A DNA stretch of 64,000 bases from Thermohalobaculum sp039821125 (GTDB taxonomy: Bacteria > Pseudomonadota > Alphaproteobacteria > Rhodobacterales > Rhodobacteraceae): positions 59,840 to 123,839 of the forward strand of contig JBCBOR010000006.1 in assembly GCA_039821125.1 (NCBI GenBank), read 5' to 3'. The notes beneath the pieces were generated by a model. It saw only the letters and a list, made by a program, of their open reading frames with translations. It had not been told where the DNA came from and made no database searches. Positions 36,911 to 44,515 of the stretch are shown here, piece after piece. Each line of letters starts with the position of its first letter. The stretch's first letter is position 1. A program made the translations under genes and the position numbers.

Positions 36911-37351
36911 ATGAAACGGATTGGCGAACCTTGGCTGCCGGGCCGCCCCTACCGTGACCGGCGCGGCGCATACGGCATCCTCGTGGACCGCTCCGGCGAT
37001 CTGCTGCTGGTCGATCAGGGGGACGAGTTGCAACTGCCCGGCGGCGGCATCGACCCCGGCGAGAGCCCGCTTCAGGCGCTCCACCGCGAAGCGCGCGAGG
37101 AAACCGGCTGGCGCATCGCCGCGCCGCGCCTCTTCGGCACGTTCCAGCGCTTCAACTACCTGCCCGAGTATGGCTTCTGGGCACGCAAGGTGCAATCCAT
37201 CTACCTCGCCCGCGCCGTCCGTGCGCTTGGCCCACCGACCGAGCCGGATCACATACCGCTCTTCATGGCACCGGCGCTGGCTGTGCGCCGCCTGGATGTC
37301 GAGGGCGACCGCGAGATGGTCCGCCGCGCCCTCTTCCTCGGGGTGATCTGA
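36911..37351 (+). CDS. NUDIX hydrolase
   Basis: The 146-residue protein carries a full Nudix box, GGIDPGESPLQALHREAREE followed by TGW, with the conserved Gly and Glu residues for the Mg-binding helix. Preceding LLLVDQGDELQLPGGG is typical of NUDIX proteins with unassigned nucleotide-diphosphate substrates. It is divergent from hslO; the roughly 100-bp gap should contain both promoters. Stop and neighbour's stop are only five bases apart (convergent). Confidence 0.9.
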   Translation: MKRIGEPWLPGRPYRDRRGAYGILVDRSGDLLLVDQGDELQLPGGGIDPGESPLQALHREAREETGWRIAAPRLFGTFQRFNYLPEYGFWARKVQSIYLARAVRALGPPTEPDHIPLFMAPALAVRRLDVEGDREMVRRALFLGVI

Positions 37352-37356
37352 GCCCG

Positions 37357-37755
37357 TCAGACCTTCCGCGCGCGCTCGAACATCTGCCGCGCAACCTCGA
37401 TGGCGCCGAGATTGGCCGCCAGCCGCACCGGCGCAAACCGGGTCGCCGCCAGCGTCGCCACACCCTCCAGCACCAGCGCTCCCGTGCGCATCGCCGTCTC
37501 GCCATTCTCCGCCCGGCGGCGTTTCAGATCATCGGCGATCAGCAAGGCATCGGCCCCGAGCGAGGCAAAGGCCAGCGCCACCCGCGCAGGCGGCGGGGCG
37601 GCGAGCATCAGGACACGGCTCAGATCCCGCCCCCGCTCGATGGGGCGCCTGTTGCGCCCAATCCACCCCGGCGTGACATCGGCAACCGGCGGCACCTCCG
37701 CCCGGTCATCCAAGATTTCCCCAACAAAGGGGCCGTCATCATATGTGTTCCCCAT
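37357..37755 (-). CDS. Conserved-looking small protein of unknown function
   Basis: The 132-residue product is not recognised. It is mainly helical with a hydrophobic Ala/Leu-rich stretch (RVLMLAAPPPARVALAFASL) and no signal peptide. Third codon positions are strongly GC, so it is very likely translated. The N-terminus is acidic and polar. It is divergent from, and just touches, the longest possible frame of the Ala/Asn repeat protein. Confidence 0.62.
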   Translation of the reverse strand: MGNTYDDGPFVGEILDDRAEVPPVADVTPGWIGRNRRPIERGRDLSRVLMLAAPPPARVALAFASLGADALLIADDLKRRRAENGETAMRTGALVLEGVATLAATRFAPVRLAANLGAIEVARQMFERARKV

Positions 37756-37853
37756 ACCCTATAGATGGGGAGTGTTGGCCCGCTTCGCAAGCCGTTCTAC
37801 TTGCACTGGTCCAGTATAGCGGAGACACTTGCCGAACAGAGCAGGGGACCCGC

Positions 37854-39488
37854 TTGGCAAATATCACCAATCGCGAAAGTCTAAAGGCGTGGTTGAACGA
37901 CCGCCCACGCGAGGACGCTGTTCTGATCGCGGCCCGCGCGGCGGTGCGGGTTGCTCCCTTGCTCCATAGAGTATTGGGTAAAGAGCGGCCCGAGCGCCGT
38001 AAGACCATCGTTCTGCCGGTTTTTCGTGCTATGGCTATCGCCCGGTTTGCGGGCACATGGCCAACCCGGGCGACAGAGGTCAGGGGCGCCGCCAACGCCG
38101 CCACCGCCTACGCCGCCGCCGCCACCGCCGCCGCCACCAACGCCGCCACCGCCGCCGCCGCCAACGCCGCCACCAACTCCGCCGACGCCGCCGCCAACGC
38201 CACCGCCAACGCCGCCGACGCCGCCGACGCCGCCGACGCCGTCGCCAACGCCTACGTCGCCGCCAACGCCACCGCCAACGCCGCCGCGTGGACGGCAGTG
38301 CAACACGAGGCAAGCGCGCTCGAACGTGGCGCCTCCCATATGGATGTCAGTCGCACGCAGCTTTGGCCGACTGGAACACCGGAAGAGATGGAGGAGGCGT
38401 GGGTCAAACTGAAGGTGGGTCTTCTCACAGCAGACGAGCAGTGGGATGTCTGGACGAAATGGTACGACGACATTCTGGCGGGCCTGACCCCCGACGAGGA
38501 TCTGGAACTCGCCAAATGCCTGATCCCAGATGAGGTTTGGGAGGCTGGCCCTGCCACCCTGAACGCCGAAATCGCCCGGTTGATCAAAGAGCTTGGGTCT
38601 GGCGTTCGGTCCTCGCCTCGTAACTCTGCGGAAGCAGCGCTTGAAACCGCGCAACTGCGCGCGGCACTTACCGACTTCTCATACGATCAACTCGCCAACC
38701 TGATGCGGTCGGTGCCGTTTGATGATGATCTAAAATCGCTCGATGATCCTGCCGAGAAAGAGCAGCGCCAAGACAGATTGAAGGATCTTGCGCGTGACGC
38801 CGAGGAGTTGATGGAGGATCTCGAAGCCTCCGGCTCCAATCTCCCCGGTCTCGCCAATGCACTGCGCCGGTATCGGGATGAAGCCACCAAACCGATTGAG
38901 TTGGCCGAACATCGCCGTCTCTGGTTCAACTATGGTGCCGCATTGAACCGTGTCGTGCTCGACGAGTATTCAATGTCGTCGCTGCAGGAACCTGTCTCGG
39001 GCAATCTGCGGGAGTTCGTTCAGCGCCATCTCGATCTGTTTCGCGATTATCTCTCTGCGATTGTTTCACGCACTGCGGTGCTCGATGAAATGGAGATCGC
39101 GCCGGAGGCAACTCTGGAGAAGGCCGCTGATGTCATCGACGCGGTGCTAGAGGAGATCGATGATCCCGAAGATGGCCCTGCGGCAGACGAAGCGACACGC
39201 GGTGCATTCCGCATGGACCGCGACCAGATCAGGGGTCTTATGGACGCCGCCGACCGGGCGTTCGAGGATGACCGACGAGTGAAGATCACGGCGGATGTCT
39301 GGACGCGTATCAAGATGTTTGCGGTGACGGCGTTCCGTTTGAAAATTCGCGCGATCCAGAGCTTAGGTCTCGCCGGTACTGCGGCTTCGAAAAACGTGAA
39401 GACGTTCGCGGATGGGATGAAGGCACTGCGGGAGAATTTCCCTGCTGCCTACCAGATGTTGATGGATCTCTTCCGTAGCTTGACGTGA
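37854..39488 (+). CDS. Protein with an Ala/Asn/Thr/Asp repeat block, unknown function
   Basis: I do not recognise this protein of about 544 aa. The N-terminal part (ANITNRESLKAWLNDRPRED, then AVLIAARAAVRVAPLL) is helical. A block of about 69 residues (78–146) is made almost only of Ala, Asn, Thr and Asp with scattered Tyr and Val, encoded by GCC-type triplets at 38085–38290. The remainder is acidic and helical with probable coiled coils and an amphipathic C-terminal region. There is no signal peptide. The start is uncertain: the TTG at 37854 sits after GGGGA and before the first conserved-looking segment, while an ATG at 37743 would add 37 residues and overlap the divergent gene. Ala-rich blocks of this kind also occur in some immunity proteins, but I make no assignment. 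Confidence 0.7.
   Translation: MANITNRESLKAWLNDRPREDAVLIAARAAVRVAPLLHRVLGKERPERRKTIVLPVFRAMAIARFAGTWPTRATEVRGAANAATAYAAAATAAATNAATAAAANAATNSADAAANATANAADAADAADAVANAYVAANATANAAAWTAVQHEASALERGASHMDVSRTQLWPTGTPEEMEEAWVKLKVGLLTADEQWDVWTKWYDDILAGLTPDEDLELAKCLIPDEVWEAGPATLNAEIARLIKELGSGVRSSPRNSAEAALETAQLRAALTDFSYDQLANLMRSVPFDDDLKSLDDPAEKEQRQDRLKDLARDAEELMEDLEASGSNLPGLANALRRYRDEATKPIELAEHRRLWFNYGAALNRVVLDEYSMSSLQEPVSGNLREFVQRHLDLFRDYLSAIVSRTAVLDEMEIAPEATLEKAADVIDAVLEEIDDPEDGPAADEATRGAFRMDRDQIRGLMDAADRAFEDDRRVKITADVWTRIKMFAVTAFRLKIRAIQSLGLAGTAASKNVKTFADGMKALRENFPAAYQMLMDLFRSLT
38085..38290 (+). repeat. GCC-type trinucleotide microsatellite within the repeat protein gene
   Basis: Imperfect GCC/ACC/AAC/GAC triplets run for about 200 bases in frame and encode Ala with Asn, Thr or Asp. 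Such tracts are prone to slippage in whole codons, which would change the repeat length without breaking the frame. Confidence 0.85.
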
Positions 39489-39518
39489 GTCTTGTAAGCG
39501 GAACGCCCGATATTCTGT

Positions 39519-39595
39519 CCATACCTCTGCCATACGCGAGCCATACGGGTGCGGGACGCCAGCCATACAGGTGCCATACGCTTGCCATACGGGCG
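39519..39595. repeat. Seven tandem 11-bp units beginning CCATAC
   Basis: CCATAC starts at 39519, 39530, 39541, 39563, 39574 and 39585, with a degenerate unit (CGGGAC) at 39552, giving a strict 11-bp period. The remaining five bases of each unit vary but often end in TG or AG. The array lies between the repeat-protein stop and the glnA terminator. An 11-bp period is not a multiple of three, so it is not a coding repeat. Confidence 0.85.
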
Positions 39596-39617
39596 GCATC
39601 CCAGGCCTGGCGGGCAC

Positions 39618-39647
39618 AAAAAAGCCCCCGCGGGCAAGCCGCGGGGG
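39618..39647 (-). terminator. Intrinsic terminator of glnA
   Basis: On the minus strand a perfect 9-bp GC stem (CCCCCGCGG and its complement) with a five-base loop is followed by a run of six T. It begins about 33 bases past the glnA stop and is the clearest Rho-independent terminator in the window. Confidence 0.92.
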
Positions 39648-39679
39648 ATAGGGAGGAACACTAGGTATCGTGGCTCGGG

Positions 39680-41089
39680 TCAGACCGAGTAGTACATCTC
39701 GAACTCGGCCGGGTGCGGCGTGTGCTCGTAGTGGTAGATCTCTTCCCACTTGAGCTCCATGTAGCCCTCGATCTGGTCCGCGGTGAACACGCCGCCCTTC
39801 AGCAGGAACTCGTGGTCGGCTTCCAGCGCACCGAGCGCTTCACGCAGCGACCCGCAAACCGTTGGAATTCCAGCAAGTTCTTCCGGCGGCAGGTCGTAGA
39901 GATCCTTGTCCGCGGCCTCGCCTGGGTGGATCTTGTTCTCGATCCCGTCGAGACCCGCCATCAGCAGCGCCGAGAAGCAGAGATAGGGGTTCGCCGAGGG
40001 GTCCGGGAAGCGGGTTTCGACTCGTTTTGCCTTGGGCGATTCCGTCCACGGGATCCGCACCGAAGCGGACCGGTTGCGTGCAGAATATGCAAGCAAAACA
40101 GGGGCTTCGAAGCCCGGGATCAGTCGCTTGTAGCTGTTGGTCGAGGCGTTGGTGAACGCGTTCAGGGCCTTGGCGTGCTTCAGAACACCGCCGATGTAGA
40201 AGAGCGCTTCTTCCGAGAGATCCGCGTACTGGTCACCGGCGAAGAGCGGCTTGCCGTCCTTCCAGATCGACTGGTTCACGTGCATCCCGGTGCCGTTGTC
40301 GCCCTTGATCGGCTTGGGCATGAAGGTCGCCGATTTGCCGTAGGCATGCGCCACGTTGTGGATGACGTACTTGTACTGCTGGAGCATGTCGCCCTGGGTC
40401 GTCAAGGTATTGAAAATCAGACCCAATTCGTGCTGACACGAGGCCACCTCGTGGTGGTGTTTGTCCACCTTCATGCCCATGCGCGCCATGGTCGACAGCA
40501 TCTCGGAGCGGATGTCCTGGCCGGCGTCGGTCGGGTTGACTGGGAAGTAGCCGCCCTTCAGGCCCGGGCGGTGGCCCATGTTGCCCATCTCGAACTCGGC
40601 GTCGGTGTTCCAGGACGCGTCCTGGGCGTCGACTTCGTAGGACACCTTGTTGATGTCGACCTTGAAGCGCACATCGTCGAACAGAAAGAACTCGGCTTCC
40701 GGCCCCCAGAACGAGGCGTCGCCGATGCCGCTGTCAACCAGGTATTTCTCCGCTTTGACTGCTGTGCCGCGCGGGTCGCGGTCATAAAGCTCACCGGTGT
40801 CCGGTTCGTGCACCGTGCAGAAGACGGCCATGGTCTTCTCGGCGTAGAACGGATCGATATGGGCCGAATTGCAATCCGCGATCAGTTTCATGTCCGACTG
40901 GTCGATGGCCTTCCAGCCAGCGATCGACGAGCCGTCGAACATCCAGCCCTCGGTGAACCAGTCCTCGTCGACAATGTCCGAGATCGCGGTGACGTGCTGC
41001 ATCTTGCCGCGCGGATCGGTGAACCGGATATCGACATAGGCGATTTCCTCGTCCTTGATGCGCTTTACCAGCTCTTCGGGTGTGCTCAT
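39680..41089 (-). CDS. glnA: Glutamine synthetase, type I
   Basis: This 469-residue dodecameric enzyme makes glutamine from glutamate, ammonia and ATP. The N-terminal beta-grasp part (VDIRFTDPRGKMQHVTA) is followed by catalytic motifs WMFDGSSIAGW, FWGPEAEFFLFDDVRF, KPIKGDNGTGMHVNQSIW and NRSASVRIPW. The adenylylation Tyr is present in ADKDLYDLPPEEL, so GlnE-type control is expected. It lies 54 bases after glnB, with which it forms the classical proteobacterial nitrogen operon. AGAGGGACT before the ATG supports the start. Confidence 0.98.
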   Translation of the reverse strand: MSTPEELVKRIKDEEIAYVDIRFTDPRGKMQHVTAISDIVDEDWFTEGWMFDGSSIAGWKAIDQSDMKLIADCNSAHIDPFYAEKTMAVFCTVHEPDTGELYDRDPRGTAVKAEKYLVDSGIGDASFWGPEAEFFLFDDVRFKVDINKVSYEVDAQDASWNTDAEFEMGNMGHRPGLKGGYFPVNPTDAGQDIRSEMLSTMARMGMKVDKHHHEVASCQHELGLIFNTLTTQGDMLQQYKYVIHNVAHAYGKSATFMPKPIKGDNGTGMHVNQSIWKDGKPLFAGDQYADLSEEALFYIGGVLKHAKALNAFTNASTNSYKRLIPGFEAPVLLAYSARNRSASVRIPWTESPKAKRVETRFPDPSANPYLCFSALLMAGLDGIENKIHPGEAADKDLYDLPPEELAGIPTVCGSLREALGALEADHEFLLKGGVFTADQIEGYMELKWEEIYHYEHTPHPAEFEMYYSV

Positions 41090-41143
41090 TTTAGTCCCTC
41101 TTCCTGACGTGAGTTCGTAACGTGGTGTTTGGTGGTCGGCGGG

Positions 41144-41482
41144 TCAGAGCGCGTCCGGCCCGTCCTCGCCCGTGCGGATGCGGATGGCCTGCTCGACCGG
41201 GCTGACGAAGATCTTTCCATCGCCGATCTTGCCGGTCTTTGCCGCGGCCGAGATCGCCTCGGTGACCTGATCAAGCTGCGCATCGTCGATGACCACCTCG
41301 ATCTTCACCTTTGGCAGAAAGTCGACGACGTACTCGGCTCCGCGATAGAGTTCGGTGTGGCCCTTCTGGCGGCCGAAACCCTTGGCCTCCAGCACACTCA
41401 AGCCCTGGATGCCGATTTCCTGCAGCGCTTCTTTGACTTCGTCGAGCTTGAAGGGCTTGATAATCGCCTCGACTTTTTTCAT
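41144..41482 (-). CDS. glnB: Nitrogen regulatory protein PII
   Basis: The 112-residue PII signal protein senses 2-oxoglutarate and ATP/ADP and controls GlnE and NtrB. The T-loop has the uridylylated Tyr51 in GAEYVVDFLPK, and the B and C loops (AAKTGKIGDGKIFVSPVEQA) are intact, as is KKVEAIIKPFKLDEVKEAL at the N-terminus. GGGAGCGAG precedes the ATG. A sigma-54-type promoter lies 74–89 bases upstream. Downstream glnA makes this GlnB rather than GlnK, which usually sits beside amtB. Confidence 0.97.
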   Translation of the reverse strand: MKKVEAIIKPFKLDEVKEALQEIGIQGLSVLEAKGFGRQKGHTELYRGAEYVVDFLPKVKIEVVIDDAQLDQVTEAISAAAKTGKIGDGKIFVSPVEQAIRIRTGEDGPDAL

Positions 41483-41555
41483 CTCTCGCTCCCCGTTTTC
41501 GCGCAGGCGATGCGCATGACTTTTCCCGGCTGAGCACCGGGTTGGTCATGAGGAC

Positions 41556-41571
41556 AGCAAGCCCTGTGCCA
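41556..41571 (-). promoter_or_regulatory. Sigma-54-type promoter for glnB–glnA
   Basis: On the minus strand the sequence reads TGGCAC-AGGGC-TTGCT. This matches the -24/-12 consensus TGGCAC-N5-TTGCA/T with exact spacing. It would start transcription near 41545, about 60 bases before glnB. An AT-rich dyad (GAAAAT–N8–ATTTTC) at 41587–41606 lies just upstream. NtrC control is expected from the genes; no perfect NtrC box was found. Confidence 0.7.
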
Positions 41572-41764
41572 GAAATGCAAGATGTTGAAAATATGATATA
41601 ATTTTCGACGAGCCTTTGCGTGGCGGCCCGAGAGGCCGCGCTGGTGCTCAAAAAAACATCAGGTTGCGCAAGAAACCGGCAGGGCGGGCCGCGCGCTCAA
41701 GCCTTGACCCTTCGACGTCGTCAGGGCGACCAAGAGACCTCCGCCAACCACGGAAAGGCCTGCG

Positions 41765-43372
41765 ATGACCGAGCTTCTCACCGCCGCCCAGATGCGTGCC
41801 ATCGAACAGGCCGCGATTGACAGCGGAGAGGTCACCGGCCTCGAGCTGATGGAGCGCGCGGGCCAAGGCGTTGTCGATGCGATCCTCGATTGGCGCCCCG
41901 AGCTTGCCACCACATCTCACCGCGCGGTGGTCTTGTGTGGCCCGGGTAACAATGGCGGCGATGGGTTCGTGGTCGCGCGCCTGCTCCACCAACGCGGCTG
42001 GGAGGTCGAGGTCTACCTGTACGGTAACGAGACTAAACTGCCGCCGGATGCTGCTGCCAATGCCCGGCGGTGGCAGGAGCTGTATGCAGTTGCACCAGTG
42101 TCAGACTTCGATCCTTGGGCGTCTCGATATGACCTTGGAGTGGATGCTCTATTTGGCATTGGTCTGACGCGCCCCCTTTCGCCAGAACTATACGAAACAG
42201 CAAGCAAGTTGGGTGCAATACAGTGTATCGTTGCTGTAGATGTACCGTCTGGGTTGTGCGCCGACAGCGGTCGAGTGATTGGCGAAGCCTCCCTTTTTGC
42301 CCATCTGACCGTGACGTTTCAGTACGAAAAGTGGGGGCATCACCTGCAAGCATGTTCTTCTCAAGCTGGAACATTGAAGGTTGTCGATCTGGGCATCGAC
42401 CATCGGTCATCCATGCGGCTGCTGGGGACACCCTACAATCCGTCGACACGAACCCAGGCCGATTACTCCGCGATCGTCGCGAAGACCGCTAATCGCCACC
42501 TCCTTCCGGGATTCTCGGCGCCCCGTAGTAGACTGGACAAATCTTGGGAGACCGGTGCTAGCCACAAATACGACCGTGGCCACGCGTTGATCCTCTCCGG
42601 CGGTGTCGGTAAGGGCGGTGCAGCGAGGCTGGCAGCAAGGGGGACGCTGAGGATTGGAGCCGGGCTGGTGACGGTCGGGTGCCCGCCCTCAGCTCTGATC
42701 GAGAATGCGGCGCGGTTGGATGCGATCATGCTGGCCTCGATCAAGGATGCGGATGTACTGGCCGCCGAGATTGCCGACCGCAAGATCAAGGCGCTTTGCA
42801 TCGGGCCGGGCTTTGGGACGGGCGAGCGCTTGCGGGCCTTCCTCGAAACCGGGCTGCAGCCCGGCCTACCCATGGTCTTGGACGCCGATGCTTTGACTGA
42901 ATACCGAGAAGACCCGGAGACGTTGTTTGCCATGCTGCACGAGGGCTGTGTCCTCACCCCGCACGAGGGCGAGTTCGGGCGGCTGTTCCCGGATATCCTC
43001 GATAAACTCAAGGCCCCTGCCACCCGTGGCCCGGCCTATTCCAAGGTCGATGCAACGCGGGAGGCCGCAAAGCGAGCTGGGTGCACGGTGCTGTTCAAGG
43101 GCGCGGACACGGTGATCGCGGACCCAAATGGCCGTTGCGCCATCAACTCGGCCCATTACGAGCGTGCCGCCCCTTGGCTCGCCACCGCAGGCTCGGGCGA
43201 TGTGCTGGCCGGGTTCATCACCGGTCTTATGGCGCGCGGGTTTGATCCGATGCAGGCCGCCGAGACCGCCGCCTGGCTCCATGTCGAGTGCGCGCGCAAG
43301 TTTGGCCCCGGTCTGATCGCCGAAGACCTGCCCGAACAGTTGCCTGCCGTCTTTCGTGACCTCGACCTCTAA
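41765..43372 (+). CDS. nnr: Bifunctional NAD(P)H-hydrate epimerase / dehydratase
   Basis: This 535-residue fusion repairs hydrated NAD(P)H. The N-terminal YjeF_N (NnrE, epimerase) domain has LTAAQMRAIEQAAIDSGEV and VLCGPGNNGGDGFVVARLL. The C-terminal ribokinase-like NnrD dehydratase domain has HALILSGGVGKGGAARLAAR, CIGPGFGTGERLRAFLETG, LTPHEGEFGRLFPD, VLFKGADTVIADPNGRCAIN and the active-site region ATAGSGDVLAGFITGLMARG. A segment of about 500 bases across the domain junction (roughly 42010–42570) is clearly lower in GC and uses codons unlike the rest, although the frame is intact. It is divergent from glnB. Confidence 0.95.
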   Translation: MTELLTAAQMRAIEQAAIDSGEVTGLELMERAGQGVVDAILDWRPELATTSHRAVVLCGPGNNGGDGFVVARLLHQRGWEVEVYLYGNETKLPPDAAANARRWQELYAVAPVSDFDPWASRYDLGVDALFGIGLTRPLSPELYETASKLGAIQCIVAVDVPSGLCADSGRVIGEASLFAHLTVTFQYEKWGHHLQACSSQAGTLKVVDLGIDHRSSMRLLGTPYNPSTRTQADYSAIVAKTANRHLLPGFSAPRSRLDKSWETGASHKYDRGHALILSGGVGKGGAARLAARGTLRIGAGLVTVGCPPSALIENAARLDAIMLASIKDADVLAAEIADRKIKALCIGPGFGTGERLRAFLETGLQPGLPMVLDADALTEYREDPETLFAMLHEGCVLTPHEGEFGRLFPDILDKLKAPATRGPAYSKVDATREAAKRAGCTVLFKGADTVIADPNGRCAINSAHYERAAPWLATAGSGDVLAGFITGLMARGFDPMQAAETAAWLHVECARKFGPGLIAEDLPEQLPAVFRDLDL

Positions 43373-43373
43373 G

Positions 43374-43403
43374 CGCCGTAGGGTGCGTCCGTGACGCACC
43401 CTT
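43374..43403. repeat. 30-bp repeat with hairpin, copy 1
   Basis: The unit has a CGCCGTA lead followed by the perfect stem GGGTGCGTC-CGT-GACGCACCC (43381–43401). An identical 30-bp copy is at 56943–56972. Both copies end shortly before the start codon of the next gene. It resembles short intergenic palindromes dispersed in many bacterial genomes. Confidence 0.85.
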
Positions 43404-43420
43404 CGCGATGGAAGACGCCC

Positions 43421-44515
43421 ATGATCATCAAGGATATCCGCACGCACCTTCTGTCTGTCCCGTTCGAGGACCCGCCCAAGACCGGCTTCCTCGCCCTTGA
43501 GGCGCTCGATCTTCTCGTCGTCGAGGTTGAAAGCGCTGACGGTGTGATCGGGACCGGACATCTGAACCCGTTGGCGGGCGGGATGCGCACGCTGGAGATG
43601 TGCATTCGCGAGATGATGGCGCCCCTCTTGCTCGGTCAGGACGCGTCCGATCCCGATAAGCTCTGGGACCGGATGTGGCAGGCGACGTTCATTCAGGGGC
43701 GCATGGGGATCACCGTGATGGCCGCCTCGGCACTGGACATCGCGCTCTGGGATCTGGTCGGGCGCACGCGCGGCCAGCCGCTTTGGCAGATCTGGGGCGG
43801 GCGGCCCGATCCGCTGCCGGCCTATGGCTCGGGGTGTTATCGCGGGCTTGGCCATGACGGGATGATCGAGAAGGCCGAGCGTTTCGCCGCAGACGGATTT
43901 ACCGCCATCAAGATGCAGGTGGCGCATCTCTTCACCCATGATGAGGACATCGCCAACGTCCGCGATATGCGCGCCGCCCTCGGCGACGGGATCGAGATCA
44001 TGGTCGACGTCAATCAGGGCTGGACGGTGGAAGAGGCCATCACAGTAGGGCGCCATCTCGACGACTATACCATCGCCTGGCTGGAGGAGCCGGTGATGGC
44101 GGACGATCTTGATGGCTATGCGCAGGTTGCGGCTGGCATCCGCTCCCCGGTCGTGACGGGGGAGAACCACTTCCTCGGCCATGACTTGCGCCCCGTCTAC
44201 ACCATGGCGAACGTGCCGATCCTGCAGCCCGACATCATGCGCGGCGGCTATACCGGCCTGCGCCGGATCGCAGCCGATGCGGCGGCCCATGGCAAGGTCA
44301 TCGCGCCCCACCTGTTCACCGAGCTTTCCACCCATCTGGTCGCGTCGATCCCGAATGGCTCGTGGCTCGAGTACATGGGGTGGTGTGATCATCTTTGGGT
44401 CGATCCTGCGATCCCCTCCGGCGGGATGCTTGCGCCACCGGGCCGTCCGGGTCACGGCATGGATTTTCGACCGGAGCTGTTCATCGACCATCCCTATCGC
44501 GGGCCGGATCTGTGA
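43421..44515 (+). CDS. Enolase-superfamily enzyme (mandelate racemase / muconate lactonizing type)
   Basis: The 364-residue enzyme has the capping N-terminal domain (IRTHLLSVPFEDPPKTGFLA) and the barrel with the metal ligands Asp (EIMVDVNQGW), Glu (AWLEEPVMADD) and Glu (VVTGENHFLG), followed by QPDIMRGGYTG. The second-strand motif is AIKMQVAH, where the usual KxK is Lys-Met-Gln, so one of the two catalytic lysines is absent. A His in KVIAPHLFTELS could be the partner base. The acid-sugar or other substrate is unknown. The ATG at 43421 is preferred to one at 43391 because the latter lies within the hairpin repeat region. Confidence 0.88.
   Translation: MIIKDIRTHLLSVPFEDPPKTGFLALEALDLLVVEVESADGVIGTGHLNPLAGGMRTLEMCIREMMAPLLLGQDASDPDKLWDRMWQATFIQGRMGITVMAASALDIALWDLVGRTRGQPLWQIWGGRPDPLPAYGSGCYRGLGHDGMIEKAERFAADGFTAIKMQVAHLFTHDEDIANVRDMRAALGDGIEIMVDVNQGWTVEEAITVGRHLDDYTIAWLEEPVMADDLDGYAQVAAGIRSPVVTGENHFLGHDLRPVYTMANVPILQPDIMRGGYTGLRRIAADAAAHGKVIAPHLFTELSTHLVASIPNGSWLEYMGWCDHLWVDPAIPSGGMLAPPGRPGHGMDFRPELFIDHPYRGPDL

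Noticed and set aside
38057..38533. Arg-rich and Pro-rich frames through the GCC microsatellite
   Set aside because: They are alternate readings of the trinucleotide tract. Only the Ala/Asn frame continues as a long protein with normal composition on both sides.
39713..41107. Plus-strand frame of 464 codons opposite glnA
   Set aside because: It is antisense to a fully supported glutamine synthetase.
41587..41606. An AT-rich dyad considered as an NtrC site
   Set aside because: It does not match the usual TGCACC–N4–TGGTGCA-type NtrC sequence. It is noted only as an AT-rich element by the sigma-54 promoter.
42866..44491. Minus-strand frame opposite the NAD(P)HX repair and enolase-superfamily genes
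   Set aside because: It spans two genuine genes and their gap and has no recognisable domain.
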